Source of the DNA: Ophthalmolycus amberensis
Taxonomy: Eukaryota; Chordata; Actinopteri; Perciformes; Zoarcidae
Reading direction: 5' to 3'
DNA: 64,000 nt
Assembly (NCBI GenBank): GCA_024529925.1
Contig: JAFEUB010001548.1
Span: forward strand, 620,001-684,000
Below are positions 1-16,796 of this stretch, piece by piece. A model generated the notes under the pieces. The model did not search any database, was not told the DNA's origin, and saw nothing but the letters and a program-made list of their open reading frames with translations. Both the position numbers and the translations under genes were made by a program. Position 1 is the first letter of the stretch. The number at the start of each line of letters is the position of its first letter.

Positions 1-113
1 TCTTACTAAAGAGCAAAGCAACTCTTCTTCTCCACACTCTCACACAGACAGTGCTGCTCATAAAGACAGTCTTTTCTTCTAATAGTCAACAGTGCATTTA
101 TATAAAAGCATCA

Positions 114-121
114 CTTTGATA
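114..121. repeat. target-site duplication, left (CTTTGATA)
   Basis: Identical to 543-550 and directly flanks the 421-bp element. Confidence 0.8.
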
Positions 122-542
122 TCGGGGTGTGACGGTTCACAAAACTCACGGTTGGGTTCGGTACGATACAGTGGAGCCACGGTTCGGTACAGTAGAAAAC
201 TATAAATGCCAGAGAAATGTACTTGATTTTAAAATATATTTATTCATTACAACTAACATCATGAAGTTATTCTTTGACTTTGAACAATGATGGAACTATA
301 CCTGAGTGACCCATCTTCTGGAGTGTCTTCTTAGCAACACATAAGCATAAAAAACAAAAACTGCTCCTTAATGTTATGTAGTATTGTTACTTACATCTTG
401 CTTACATCTTGTATTGTTACTTACATCTTGCAAAAGAGATTTTTAATCTCAATGGGACTACCTGGTTAAATAAAGGTTTTAAAAAAAAAAACTTTAAAAA
501 AACGGACGGGTCAATATGAATACGCGTACCGTTAAACCCCTA
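122..542 (+). mobile_element. non-autonomous hAT-like element, 421 bp
   Basis: The ends are inverted repeats: TCGGGGTGTGACGGT on the left, and the complement of ACCGTTAAACCCCTA on the right. It is flanked by a perfect 8-bp duplication CTTTGATA (114-121 and 543-550). The 8-bp duplication and the TAGGGGTG-type ends fit the hAT superfamily. It has no coding capacity, and repeated CGGTTCGGTAC motifs lie near the left end. A second, inverted copy of the family occurs around 9352-13940. Confidence 0.85.
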
Positions 543-550
543 CTTTGATA
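543..550. repeat. target-site duplication, right (CTTTGATA)
   Basis: Identical to 114-121 and directly flanks the 421-bp element. Confidence 0.8.
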
Positions 551-3500
551 TCTTCAGGGTAAATCATTGGAAAAGAGCACATTTCTGTAATTTAAGCTAG
601 CACCAAACTACTGCTATTGTTTTAATGAATTCTCTTTTTCAGTGTTTCTCTTGGAATTGTATTCTTGTCACAGTGACAACCTCTAAAAGTACATAAATTC
701 TAGAAAACAAAGCCCCTTAAAGTCTGCAGAATGTTTAAGTTTTGGGAAAGTGTGATACATTACTGACTTTAAATGAGGGATTAATCGACAAAGAAAGAAG
801 TGAATGACTTCATAAAACGTCAGAGCGGCTACAGCTTTGAGTGGCGCCACACAGAGGCCTGCTGGGGCTGATGGGTATGTTTGCTACATATATTAGGGCC
901 ACACTAGAGTCTGCTTGTTTATCCCTGTGGAGCTGAGCTTTGTCATCACACACTGAAGTTATAGGCAGTGACACTGGGAACAGCACGACCCACTTCTCCC
1001 TGACCTGGAAACTCACGAGTTGCATCAAGCGAGAAAAAATTAATAAATGGACGGTGAATCAAATCTAGGCTCATCATGAATTATTCAAATGATAAGAAGC
1101 ACGGGGGTCAGCAGCTCCTGAACACTCTGCAGCACTCATGCCATGTTCCCAGCACAAGCGGCTGGGGTAGCATGGGAGAAGAAGGAAGACGGCTACTAGT
1201 GGCCGCTTATCTACACATGAGTGAGACAGTGAACTCCACTTTAAAAAAGGAGAAAAAAACAGCACAAAGGAACAAAGGGGGATCTGAAGTGGTGTCAAGT
1301 GTTTGACTGCTCTGCTGTGTAGCACGTAGCAAAATGAAAACCTGGTGATCTGAAGTGACTTTTGGACACAGGCGCATGAAGTTAGCGCGGGTACGCGAGG
1401 ACAAAGGAAAAGCATGTGCTGGGCTCCGGCCAAGTAGTTCCATATGGGTGTTGAGTTCACTGGGTCCAGGTGGCACGTGGCAGCATGTAGGTCCTGTATG
1501 GATCTACTGCCCCCTTATGGCCTGGACGTGCAGTGTGCAAGAGGCCTCGCTGCTTGTGTGATTTATGGGGGGGGGGAAGTCATGATGAAAGACCAATGAA
1601 ACTAAATATTCTACATATTATTTATAGGAAATTCTTTCCTGATGGCTCTTATGCTTCTTCTAACTTGATACCACCGTCAACATTCATGATCCAGTTGGAC
1701 ATTTGGGGCAAAGTTGAGGAGAGAAAGTTCTGCCCCCAGCTGGTGATGATTAACCAGGGACCAGAGGTAGCTGAGGATCCTTCTAAACCCACTGACGACC
1801 TGCCCGGCAGCCATTGGTCAGTAGTGTTCATACTGATTTACATTCAGTATGAGAAACATAAATACTTGATCCGAATAGATGTGTGTGTGAATAAGTGTGC
1901 AGCTCCAGCTTTTATGGACTCCTGTGTTTTACCACCATCCTAAAGAGCAACATTGCTGCCACGGACACTGCTCTCTCATAGACTTCTTACCCTACGAACC
2001 ACAAATCAATCCCCAATAAATGACCATCTGCAGGTCCATGAAGATGGAAATGTATGCTCCGAGTGTGGAGAGGAGGATTCAGAAGAAGTGTCGACTGAAA
2101 AAAAAAAAGAAATTTTCTCATTTGAGATACCCAAGTGGACGTTGTGTTGAAAACAGCTGTTGCTAACTCAGCTATTTGGCCCCTGACCTGGGTTTTTTGG
2201 TGACTGAATGGGGGTCTCTGAATTCCCACCCCTGTCAGAGCATTTACAAGCCTGAGCCCTGCCTCAGCCCCCCTTGACCCTAACATCACCCTTGCCCAGT
2301 GCATGCACCGAGGCATCCCGGGAGGAGAATAGGGCCAACAGAGAGAGCGAGTGGCCGCGGCCGCGAGCCCACCTCGTCAAGTTTACAACCCAATCAGGCT
2401 CAGCCTCATAAATCCACGCCTCCTCCTGCAGCATGCAACAATGCCAGCCATTCACTGTGTGCGCAGGCTTAATAGTTCTTCTCCGGCTTCTTTCGACTTC
2501 TTCGCCTCCCCCTCCTCCTTTCTCCTCTTGCAAGTTTATAGTGGGAGCAATGAGAAAGCCCAGGCTGGAGGAGAACTGCACACAATTAGGTCAGCACAGA
2601 GTCATGGCGAGGTCAGCAGCATCTTCTGAACTGTGTCCGACCTCGTGGTGCCAACTGGCGCTGCGATGGCAGCCAAGGGAGTCCTGAGTGAACTTCGCCT
2701 GAACCTGGAACTTAACATTGGACCATCGCCTCACCCCTGGCCCTCTGGACCAAGAGTCACACCCGAATATTTGTCACATCTCCAGTTTAGGTTTGCATTG
2801 AAACCATGACGACAGTGGCGTGGACATTGTAGCCTTTCACTTGGAGGTTAAGATCTCTGACCACTCACATCTACACAGACTGAGGCTATTCATCCAATGG
2901 AGCAGATATAGAACACAGAAAAACAGTAATCATCCTGTAATAACTACGGAACTACATGTAGACATTTCCTTTTTACTTCTCACCCACTGTGCTTCACTTT
3001 TACTGCTGGAGAGCCAGCTGATTAATGCTGGTGGAAGTAGCTTCTCCGACATTATTGAGTTTATACTCCCCTCTTGTGGATTTGACAGGGAATTATAAGA
3101 CATTCAATAAACATACAGCCCTCCACTTTACCACTAGATGGAGCTACTATCATGACTTTATGTCATACCAGAAAGTTAAACTGACCCAGACTGTAGTATG
3201 AACAGAGACAGATGTCTGACATGTCTGACTGTAATGTAGTCAGTGATATTTCTGAAGAGGTGAAGTCAATTGAAATGTACTGGGCTTAAACAGCCCTACT
3301 AAGCTCCATCTTTACTTCCTGTCTGAGAATACATGCGTGTTTGTGAACTCACCCATGCTGTCGTTCTTTTCAGACTCCAGTGGAAGCTCACTGTAGAAGC
3401 CTGGAACAAAAAACAGGGACACAGGCCAGCTGTTGGATGTTTTCACAGAGAGGGAACACTGCAGACGATATTTCAGAGGTCTGAAATGTACATTACATGG

Positions 3501-4005
3501 GCCCCGAGGAGCAGTGCAACCATATAAGAAAGGGGTTTATTTTTATTTAATTAGAATCAAACAATGCATACATCTGTCTTAGACTTTGAATCAGGAACAT
3601 ATCAAGACGCAATGCAACTGTATAACACAAGTATAAAGGCCCTTTTCTATTTTCCACCACATCTGAATATAGTGAAGATTAGGCGCACTAGACCCGTGAA
3701 GGAGTTAGTTAGTTCTGTGTACCGGTATTTACCGGTGCATTTCTCTGATGCAATGAAAAAGACATTCAGAGGTCCGAGTCATACTGAACCCAGGGCTTAA
3801 ATACATGTTGGGCTTTGTACAGACCACTCATGGAACGAGGATTTTAGTATCCAGAAATAGAAATTAAACTCCTATTCTGCAACTTTTCAAACTTGGGTTT
3901 ATATCTCACACAGCAGATTGTGCCTCCTCTGCTGCTTGTTTGAGCAGAACATGGGCTAATTCTGTCCAACACTTATAGTAAATGAGTACCTACATTAGCT
4001 ACAAA
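551..4005. other. non-coding stretch, no gene recognised
   Basis: Short open frames on both strands (the longest is 136 codons at 1533-1943) resemble no family I know and have no supporting splice or codon pattern. No RNA gene or clear repeat was recognised. If the divergent-gene reading is right, this is intron. Confidence 0.5.
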
Positions 4006-4147
4006 GTAAATGGTAAATGGCATGTACTTGTATAGTGCTTTTCTAGTCTTCCGACCACTCAAAGCACTTTAACACTACATGTCATCATTCACACCCATTC
4101 ATACACCACAGCTACAAGAGCAATCTGGCTGAAGAGTCTTGCCACAG
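4006..4147 (+). mobile_element. 3' tail of a non-LTR retrotransposon (RTE-like), fragment
   Basis: The text AAATGGTAAATGGCATGTAC, then TATAGTGCTTTTCTAGTCTT, then ACCACTCAAAGCACTTTA and CATTCACACCCATTCATACA, is the well-known tail of an abundant teleost LINE family. Related sequence appears at 62930-63054. Only the tail is present. Confidence 0.6.
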
Positions 4148-9620
<5,473 letters not shown>

Positions 9621-9784
9621 CTACTTTGGATGGAGCAGATCTCATCTCTGCAAATCTGACCCAGTTTCTGTATGGACCTGGTACATGACAACACAGAGAT
9701 CAGACCAGGAAGCAGAGTTGCAGTCTTACACACTCCTCTGAGCTTCCATTAGAGCAGTTACTCACGCAAAACCACATAGAGACT

Positions 9785-10819
9785 GTGTCTGCCCCACGGC
9801 CACTTAAATTAATTAAATCAAAAATAAACGATCGAGGAGTTAAACAAAATAACTTAATCCAAGTTAAAACTACCGCAACAGTACAACAAAATAGGATAAT
9901 TAAATGTGGACTCTTAAATATCAGATCTTTGTCATCTAAAGCTCTACTAGTAAATGAGCTAATATCAGATAATCATATTGATTTATTTTGTCTTACTGAA
10001 ACCTGGCTGAGTAATGATGAATATGTCAGCCTAAATGAATCAACTCCTCCAAGTCATATCAATACTCACATTCCTCGAGGCGCCGGCCGAGGAGGTGGAG
10101 TAGCAGCCATCTTTGACTCTAGCCTATTATTAAACCCTAAACCTAAACTGGACTATAACTCATTTGAAAGCTTGGTTCTTAGTCTTTCACACCCAACCTG
10201 GAAAACAATACAGCCAGTAATATTTGTTATAGTGTACCGGGCCCCAGGTCCGTATTCTGAATTTTTATCGGAATTTTTTCAGTTTTTATCAAGTCTAGTC
10301 CTTAAAACAGATAAAGTAATTATTGTAGGTGACTTTAATATTCATGTGGATGTCGAGAACAATAGCCTCAGTACTGCATTTATCTCATTATTAGATTCGA
10401 TTGGTTTCTGTCAGAATGTACAGAAACCCACTCACTGTTTTAAGCACACTCTCGACCTGGTTCTGACTTATGGCATTAACATGGAAGATTTAATAGTCTA
10501 TCCACAGAACCCTCTTCTATCGGACCATTATCTAATAACCTTTGAATTCTTACTAACGGAGTGTACACCGTTAAGCAAGAGTTACTACACTAGATGTCTA
10601 TCTGATGGTGCCGTAGCTCAATTTAAAGAAGTGATTCCGTCTGTATTTAACTCAATACCATGCTTCGATGTGACGGAGGACTCCTGTGCTAACTTTAGTC
10701 CTACCCAGATTGATCATCTTGTCGACAGTGCTACAAGCTCACTGAGAAGGACACTAGACTCTATTGCTCCTTTAAAAAAAGAAGTTGGTAAAACAAAGGA
10801 GGTTCGCTCCATGGTATAA
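9785..10819 (+). pseudogene. L2 LINE apurinic endonuclease domain
   Basis: This 344-codon frame carries the exonuclease/endonuclease/phosphatase signature of LINEs: LNIRSLSSKA near the start, DLFCLTETWLS, RGGGVAAIF, IVYRAPGPYSEF, VIIVGDFNIHVD (catalytic Asp and Asn) and SDHYLITF near the end. The intact family continues with an APWYNPETR stretch. Here that stretch is in another frame from about 10808, so the protein is cut before the RT. The domain would nick target DNA to prime reverse transcription. Confidence 0.88.
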
Positions 10820-11289
10820 CCCTGAAACCCGCAAATTAAAGCAAACATCGCGAAAACTTGAAAGAACATGGCGTTCCACTAACTTGGAAGAATCTCGGTT
10901 ACTCTGGCGAGACAGTCTTAAGACACAAGGCCCTCTGTAATGCCAGAGCAGCTTATTACTCATCGTTAATAGAGAAAAATAAGAACAACCCCAGGTTCCT
11001 CTTCAGCACTGTAGCCAGGCTGACAGAGAGTCACAGCTCTGTTGTGCCGAGTATCCCTATAGACCTCAGTAGCAATGACTTCATGAACTTCTTTAATGAT
11101 AAAATTATAATTATTAGAGAGAACATTAATAATCTCCTGCCCTCGACCGATCTTTCCACAAATAGAGTAACCTTAGAAACAGCTGTAAACCCTGATATGT
11201 TTAGATGGCTTTACTCCCATTGACCTTGACAAACTGACTTCAACAATTTTTACGTCTAAACCTTCCACCTGTCTCTTAGACCCTATACC
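10808..11289 (+). pseudogene. L2 LINE linker between endonuclease and RT, frame-shifted
   Basis: Family-like sequence continues in three successive frames: first APWYNPETRKL, then NARAAYYSSLIEKNKNNPRF (within 10858-11223), then TPIDLDKLTSTIF up to LLDPIP, where the nested insertion enters. Each frame change is a small indel relative to the family, showing neutral decay after insertion. Confidence 0.75.
11282..11289. repeat. target-site duplication of nested LINE, left (CCTATACC)
   Basis: Identical to 11564-11571. Both encode the same P-I-P codons of the host LINE. Confidence 0.85.
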
Positions 11290-11563
11290 TCTGAGACCCT
11301 CAGCTCATTTAAATCAAGATTGAAGACCTTTCTGTTTGCTGCTGCCTTTAATTGAACCACATTCAATTAATATATTAATCAATTTCCTGCATTTCTGCAT
11401 TTTACTACTGAATTTTATTTCTTACACTGTTTCTTTAATTGTTTTTAAATCTCCTTTTCTTTTGCCTTATGTTTTGATGCTTTTAATGGTTTTATGTGAA
11501 GCACTTTGAATTACCTTGTTGTTGAAATGTGCTATACAAATAAACTTGCCTTGCCTTGCCTTG
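11290..11563 (+). mobile_element. nested 3' end of a second L2-type LINE
   Basis: A 274-bp insertion interrupts the host LINE. It begins with codons for the last residues of an L2 protein (TLSSFKSRLKTFLFAAAFN, then stop) and ends with GTGCTATACAAATAAACTTG and (TTGCC)n. It is bounded by an 8-bp duplication CCTATACC (11282-11289 and 11564-11571). Removing the insert and one duplicate restores the LDPIPTRLLKE reading of the host LINE. Confidence 0.9.
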
Positions 11564-11571
11564 CCTATACC
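11564..11571. repeat. target-site duplication of nested LINE, right (CCTATACC)
   Basis: Identical to 11282-11289. The first CC may also be read as the end of the last TTGCC unit. Confidence 0.8.
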
Positions 11572-13057
11572 GACTAGGCTGCTTAAAGAAGTGCTGCCAT
11601 TAATTAGCACAACTTTATTAGATATGATCAACCTGTCTTTAGTAACAGGTCATGTACCACAGTCCTTCAAAGTAGCTGTGATTAAACCTCTTCTTAAGAA
11701 GCCCACTCTGGATCCAGAGGTGTTGGCCAACTATAGACCGATCTCTAACCTTCCCTTCCTCTCTAAGATCCTTGAGAAAGCAGTTGCAAATCAGTTGTGT
11801 GACTTTCTGTGTAACAATAGTTTATTTGAGGATTTTCAGTCAGGATTTAGAAAGCATCATAGCACAGAGACAGCTCTGGTAAAAATAACTAATGACCTTC
11901 TAATCGCATCAGACAAAGGACTCGTCTCTGTTCTTGTCCTGTTAGACCTTAGTGCTGCGTTCGACACTATAGACCACTACATCCTGTTGCAGAGACTGGA
12001 ACATTATATTGGCATCAAAGGAACCGCACTGAACTGGTTTGGATCCTATTTATCGGATCGATCTCAGTTTGTTTTTGTAAATGATGAAGCCTCGATGAAG
12101 ACCAACGTCAGTTATGGAGTTCCACAAGGTTCTGTGCTTGGACCAATCTTGTTCACCTTATATATGCTTCCTTTAGGCAATATTATCAGAAAACACTCTA
12201 TAACCTTTCATTGTTATGCAGATGATACTCAATTATATATATCGATCAAACCAGACGAAACCAACCAGCTTGCTAAACTGCAAGCGTGTCTTAAGGACAT
12301 AAAAACCTGGATGACCTGCAACTTCCTGATGTTAAACTCAGACAAAACTGAAGTTATTCTACTAGGCCCAGAACACCTCCGAAATCAGTTATCTAGTGAT
12401 ATAGTTTCTCTAGATGGCATTGCGCTGGCATCCAGCAGCACCGTCAAGAATCTTGGAGTTACCTTTGATCAGGATTTGTCTTTCAACTCTCAGATAAAAC
12501 TTATTTCTAGGACTGCCTTTTTTCACCTACGTAATATTTCAAAAATCAGGCACATCCTATCTCAAAGCGATGCAGAGAAATTAGTTCATGCATTTGTTAC
12601 CTCTAGACTAGATTACTGCAATTCCTTATTTTCAGGCTGCTCTAATAAGTCTCTTAAATCTCTCCAGCTGATCCAGAATGCTGCAGCTCGTGTACTAACA
12701 AGAACTAAGAGGAGAGATCATATTACTCCTGTATTAGCTTCTCTGCACTGGCTCCCTGTAAAATCTAGAATAGAATTTAAAATCCTTTTACTTACCTACA
12801 AAGCCCGAATTGGTCAGGCTCCATCATATCTTAAAGAGCTTATAGTACCATACTGCCCTACTAGAGAGCTGCGATCCAGTGATTCAGGGTTACTTGTGGT
12901 TCCTAGAATCTTAAAAAGTAGGATGGGAGCCAGAGCCTTCAGTTATCAAGCTCCTCTTCTGTGGAACCAGCTTCCCGTTTCAGTCCGGGGGGCAGACACA
13001 CTCACCACATTTAAGAGTAGGCTTAAGACTTTCCTCTTTGATAGTGCTTATAGTTAG
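11572..13057 (+). pseudogene. L2 LINE reverse transcriptase
   Basis: The open frame begins inside the nested tail at 11516, but LINE sequence starts at TRLLKEVLPLIS. It contains the RT blocks NYRPISNLPFLSKILEKA, DLSAAFDTIDH (motif A Asp), YGVPQGSVLGPILFTLYM (motif B) and CYADDTQLYIS (the YADD catalytic motif). A C-terminal region rich in HWLPVKSRIEFKI and FKSRLKTFLF follows. The RT itself is uninterrupted, but it is cut off from the endonuclease by frameshifts and an insertion. Confidence 0.9.
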
Positions 13058-13780
13058 GGCTGGCTCTGGCTTGCCTTGGACCGGCCCATGGACAAACTGG
13101 TATAGGCAAAAACTACAGGGGGACTTCCTACACTGAGCACCTCTCTCCTCCTCTTCTTCACCTCCGTCTGTATGCATTGATGTCCCATTAACGCTCATTA
13201 CTAACTTTACTTCTTCCCCGGAGTATTTGTGCTTTCTCGCCTCACAGGTTTCCATGGAGCATGGTTTCATCTGGACCCTGGTCCTTCCTCCTACCATGAC
13301 CCTGCTGACTCCAACTGCTAATATCACTTTTATTATTACTCACATTACTATTTCATACTACCGATATCATTAATGCACATTATTGACCTGCTTCTTCACC
13401 AGAGTCTCTGTGCTTTCTCGCCTCACAGGTGCCTGTGTATCCGGGTTTACCTGGACCAGGTGTTGCCTCCTGTCGTGGTTGTGTCATACATTGAATGTGC
13501 TGTAATTACATTGAATGTGTTGTAATTCACTATCCTGTTCTACACATGACATCATTGCACTTCTGTCCATCCTGGGAGAGGGATCCCTCCTCTATTGCTC
13601 TCCCACAGGTTTCTTCCTCTTTCCTCCCCGTCAAAGGGTTTTTTTGGGGAGTTTTTCCTGTTCCGATGAGAGGGTCCCGGGACAAGAGGATGTCAAATGT
13701 GTACATATTGTAAAGCCCTCTGAGGCAAATTTGTAATTTGTGATTTTGGGCTATACAAAAATAAATTGAATTGAATTGAA
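13058..13780 (+). other. L2 LINE 3' UTR with internal direct repeat and (TTGAA)n tail
   Basis: The text TGCTTTCTCGCCTCACAGGT occurs twice, at 13230-13249 and 13411-13430. A weaker match of the following CTGGACC...CCTCCT text marks an old internal duplication of about 181 bp. The end GGGCTATACAAAAATAAATTGAA with TTGAA repeats is the recognition tail used for reverse transcription in L2 elements. Confidence 0.8.
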
Positions 13781-13940
13781 TCATTGTTCAAAGTCAAATA
13801 ATAACTTCATGATGTTAGTTGTAATGAATAAATATATTTTAAAATAAAGTACATTTCTCTGGCATTTATAGTTTTCTACTGTACCGAACCGTGGCTCCAC
13901 TGTATCGTACCGAACCCAACCGTGAATTTTGTTACCGTCA
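13781..13940 (-). mobile_element. hAT-like element copy 2, part B (inverted, interrupted)
   Basis: It continues the copy broken at 9620, with ATTGTTCAAAGTCAAATAAT through TGTACCGAACCGTGGCTCCA to ACCGTCACA, the reverse complement of bases 125-295. The terminal bases have been replaced by a CA microsatellite, so the terminal repeat and target duplication can no longer be read. Confidence 0.82.
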
Positions 13941-13972
13941 CACACACACACACACACACGCGCACGCACACG
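13938..13972. repeat. (CA)n microsatellite with CG interruptions
   Basis: Starts exactly where the terminal repeat of the hAT-like copy should be (ACCGTCACA), suggesting it grew from the element's own terminal CACA. Confidence 0.9.
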
Positions 13973-16212
13973 TTTTGATTAGCAGAAACCTGAGCGGCCA
14001 GAAGACTAGAAAAGCGCTCCAACATTTTATTGTCCTGGATTCCTCATCTAAGCTGTTATTGTCCATCACTGAATATGTCACTTCTCAAAGCACAGAGGAT
14101 ACAATGCAGAGGTCTGTGATACTTTGTTTAACACACCTGACCCAGATTACATCACATGAAATCAACGAACTTGAAATGTTGGCCCTACAGAAGCTCTGTG
14201 TCGGTAACGAGCATGAACAACGAAAACAATGAAGATCCCAGGTTCAACATGTGCCAATCTCCTCTCACTACACTTCCTGTCTGTGTAAGCAGATCGACCG
14301 AGGAAAGCACAGGTCGGAAATATTCTGTAAGATTACAGTTCTGTGTTATGCGATGTCAATTTTTCACCCACTCTATCAATCAGCCCTCCCGACTGTACGA
14401 TGGATGAGAGGAAGCAGCAGCCACAGGTCATTGTTCTCACTCTGTGGCTGTGAGAGGTCAGCGCAGAGAGGGCTGCGTTACCCTTTGGGCACCACTCGAT
14501 CCATCCCCCCTCCAGCGGAGACACCCAAGCATGACAGTAAGGAGTTTCAGTTTGGCCTCAGACAGCCTTGAAGGAGCAGATGGGTATATAACCAAGTGGA
14601 GAGGGGAGACGCTGCTGCTGCTACAGGACCACCTGCTGCTGGATCACTCCATCTAGCTGGCTGCTATCGAGGCCTTATTGTGCCTTTATGGGGTCAATGT
14701 TGCTTCCAGTGGGTGTGAATGGCGTGCTGAATGTGAGAGGGGTGCTCCCACCCTCTACAGGTAAACCTTGAATCAAACACTGGAGCCTCCTTACAACCAC
14801 TTCTATGAGCCCCTCCTCACCACAACAAGACCGGGTCCTGATTATCAGTCTGTCTTTGGCTCAGAGCCTCTCAGCTCCCCGTGGTGGATCGGGCCTGATG
14901 ACGATGTAAAAATGTCTTCTCATCCCTCCGATCGTGACGTCGTAAAGCCAGCTGTCGGATTGCGTTCGGGCAATATTCACATCAGCTGGACGCCGCTTTA
15001 CGCTCTGAGCCTTGCATGCGGGAGCACAGCTGGAGCAAACTGCTGTTTGCTTTGAGAGGGTACAACATGCGGAAACATTCTCAGACTGAGCTCCACCAAA
15101 ACAAGAGGAGCTCCGAGGAAAGTCCCCCTACAGGCATAAAGGATGTCATCACCTGAAACACACTACAGTCTACAGTACACACAAATGTGTTAACGGGGTT
15201 TTGTTTGTGGTCGCTTATGTAGAAACCGTATCTCTGCTGTACCACACACAGCGGTTAACAGATAAAGAATCTATAGATAATAAATGTACACGACTGTTTG
15301 ATGCCATCACACCACATGCCCATGGCAATGACCCCGAATGAAATTCAAAAAATGATTGTGGACCTTAATGTCGACCTGTCCTGTGAAATGCATTCATTAG
15401 CCGTTGGTTACTTCCTCTAGAATATGTATTTAATGACCTAAACACGCGTCATGAGGGTTAATGACCTGCATCGTGTTCCAAGACTTTGGCCGACGGCCCA
15501 GCCCTAATGGTGGATATTGCGTATGACAGCTTGTGAAGGAACTTGAGTGTCGGCTTCACAAGCTGCTCCGCGGTCGTCCCTCTGACCTCTACATCTGACC
15601 CTTGACCTGTGTGTAACGCAGCGCAGCACAGTGTCTGCTCTGTCCTCCCCGCCGGTTCAGGCCCGAGGTGCTGCCTCGCAGCTCAAGTTCACAGATCTCC
15701 AGCTCACATTTTGGCAGCTTTATGCCGCGTGATCACCTGGAAGTGACGGCGTCTGAGCCACGTATGACGAGGGAGGGTTTCAAACTCACCACCAGCATCG
15801 GGAAATATCAGCACTCGTGAGGAAGGCGTTGTAAAACTGAGTTTAATATATTTATGGTGCGATTGATCCACCATCACAAACACATGTTGCGCAGAGGTTT
15901 TTGAATTCACAGAACTTTATCTCTAAAACTATCCTTCAACATTTTGGGAACAAACAAGTCCTCTGCTGTCTTGTGAGTGAGAGGGTTGATATCAGTCTCG
16001 TGCCTCTGGGTGACGTAGAGAGCTGGAGGAGCTGGAGCAGCTCGACTCAGCACCTCACTAACGAACACGTTTTTCATCCTTACACACAGACATTTGGCAA
16101 CGTGTGCTTTTAAAAAGGACTTGTGTTGTGCCACTACTTCTCGACGAACACCCACCGGGCGTAGTCTTGTTATCAGCACTGTGCCTGTAAAGAGACCCAA
16201 ACAGTTAACTGG
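13973..16212. other. non-coding stretch, no gene recognised
   Basis: Moderate-GC sequence with short unrelated frames. Nothing resembles a known protein or RNA gene, and there are no clear repeats. Confidence 0.4.
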
Positions 16213-16220
16213 CAACCCAC
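16213..16220. repeat. target-site duplication, left (CAACCCAC)
   Basis: Identical to 16789-16796 and flanks the 568-bp element. Confidence 0.85.
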
Positions 16221-16788
16221 TAGTGCTGGGCGGTATACCGGTTCACCGGTTTTAATTTCCCGTATGATATGAATTTTTCACACACCGCCATATCAGTGCA
16301 TAGCCGAAACAACTGCTGTCGCTCTTCAACAGGCAGTTAAATACATTGTTCGCTGCCAAGGCCGCTGCGGTCGGAGCTAGTTATCTTAAGTGTATTGAGA
16401 GGGAAGCCTAATCATGGTTATAATACAACAATTCATAACCCACAACTAATGCTCTTTAACAGGACAAAACACCACGACAACAGTTTGACACAAACAATAT
16501 GTAACATTAATAATTGTACATTTATAAAATTACACCACCGAACGGCATGCTGGGTAGAGCTCGCTAGCTAGCCCGCTAGCACAACAGTCTGTTAACAGCG
16601 AGAGGCTCCGTCTCTACAGTAACGTTACGACATTAACATGTTTTTATATTATATGTACTCAGTAGACAGTAGAGTAAGCCATTATAAACCTATATAAAAA
16701 CACAGTCAAGGAAAAAAATAATACCGTGATACCGCCAGAATCTTAAAAATACCGCGATACCGATTTTTGGTCGTACCGCCCGGCACTG
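16221..16788 (+). mobile_element. non-autonomous hAT-like element, 568 bp
   Basis: The left end TAGTGCTGGGCGGTA and right end TACCGCCCGGCACTG are inverted repeats. The element is flanked by a perfect 8-bp duplication CAACCCAC (16213-16220 and 16789-16796). Subterminal bases are rich in short ACCG/CGGT-type motifs (ATACCGGTTCACCGG on the left, ATACCGCGATACCG on the right). There is no coding capacity. The end sequence and duplication length fit hAT. Confidence 0.88.
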
Positions 16789-16796
16789 CAACCCAC
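16789..16796. repeat. target-site duplication, right (CAACCCAC)
   Basis: Identical to 16213-16220 and flanks the 568-bp element. Confidence 0.85.

Larger units (their letters stand above)
9621..13780 (+). mobile_element. L2-clade LINE, nearly complete but inactive
   Basis: An endonuclease-like frame (9785-10819) is followed by frame-shifted pieces and a reverse transcriptase (11516-13057), then a 3' UTR ending in (TTGAA)n. The tail GGGCTATACAAAAATAAATTGAA and the RT sequence are typical of fish L2 elements. The element sits between bases 9620 and 13781 of one hAT-like copy. It has at least three frameshifts (near 10805, 10930 and 11210) and a nested insertion at 11290-11563, so it cannot move on its own. 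Confidence 0.9.

Noticed and set aside
1533..1943. 136-codon plus-strand frame
   Set aside because: No recognisable family motif, no splice or promoter support, and of a length expected by chance in 64 kb.
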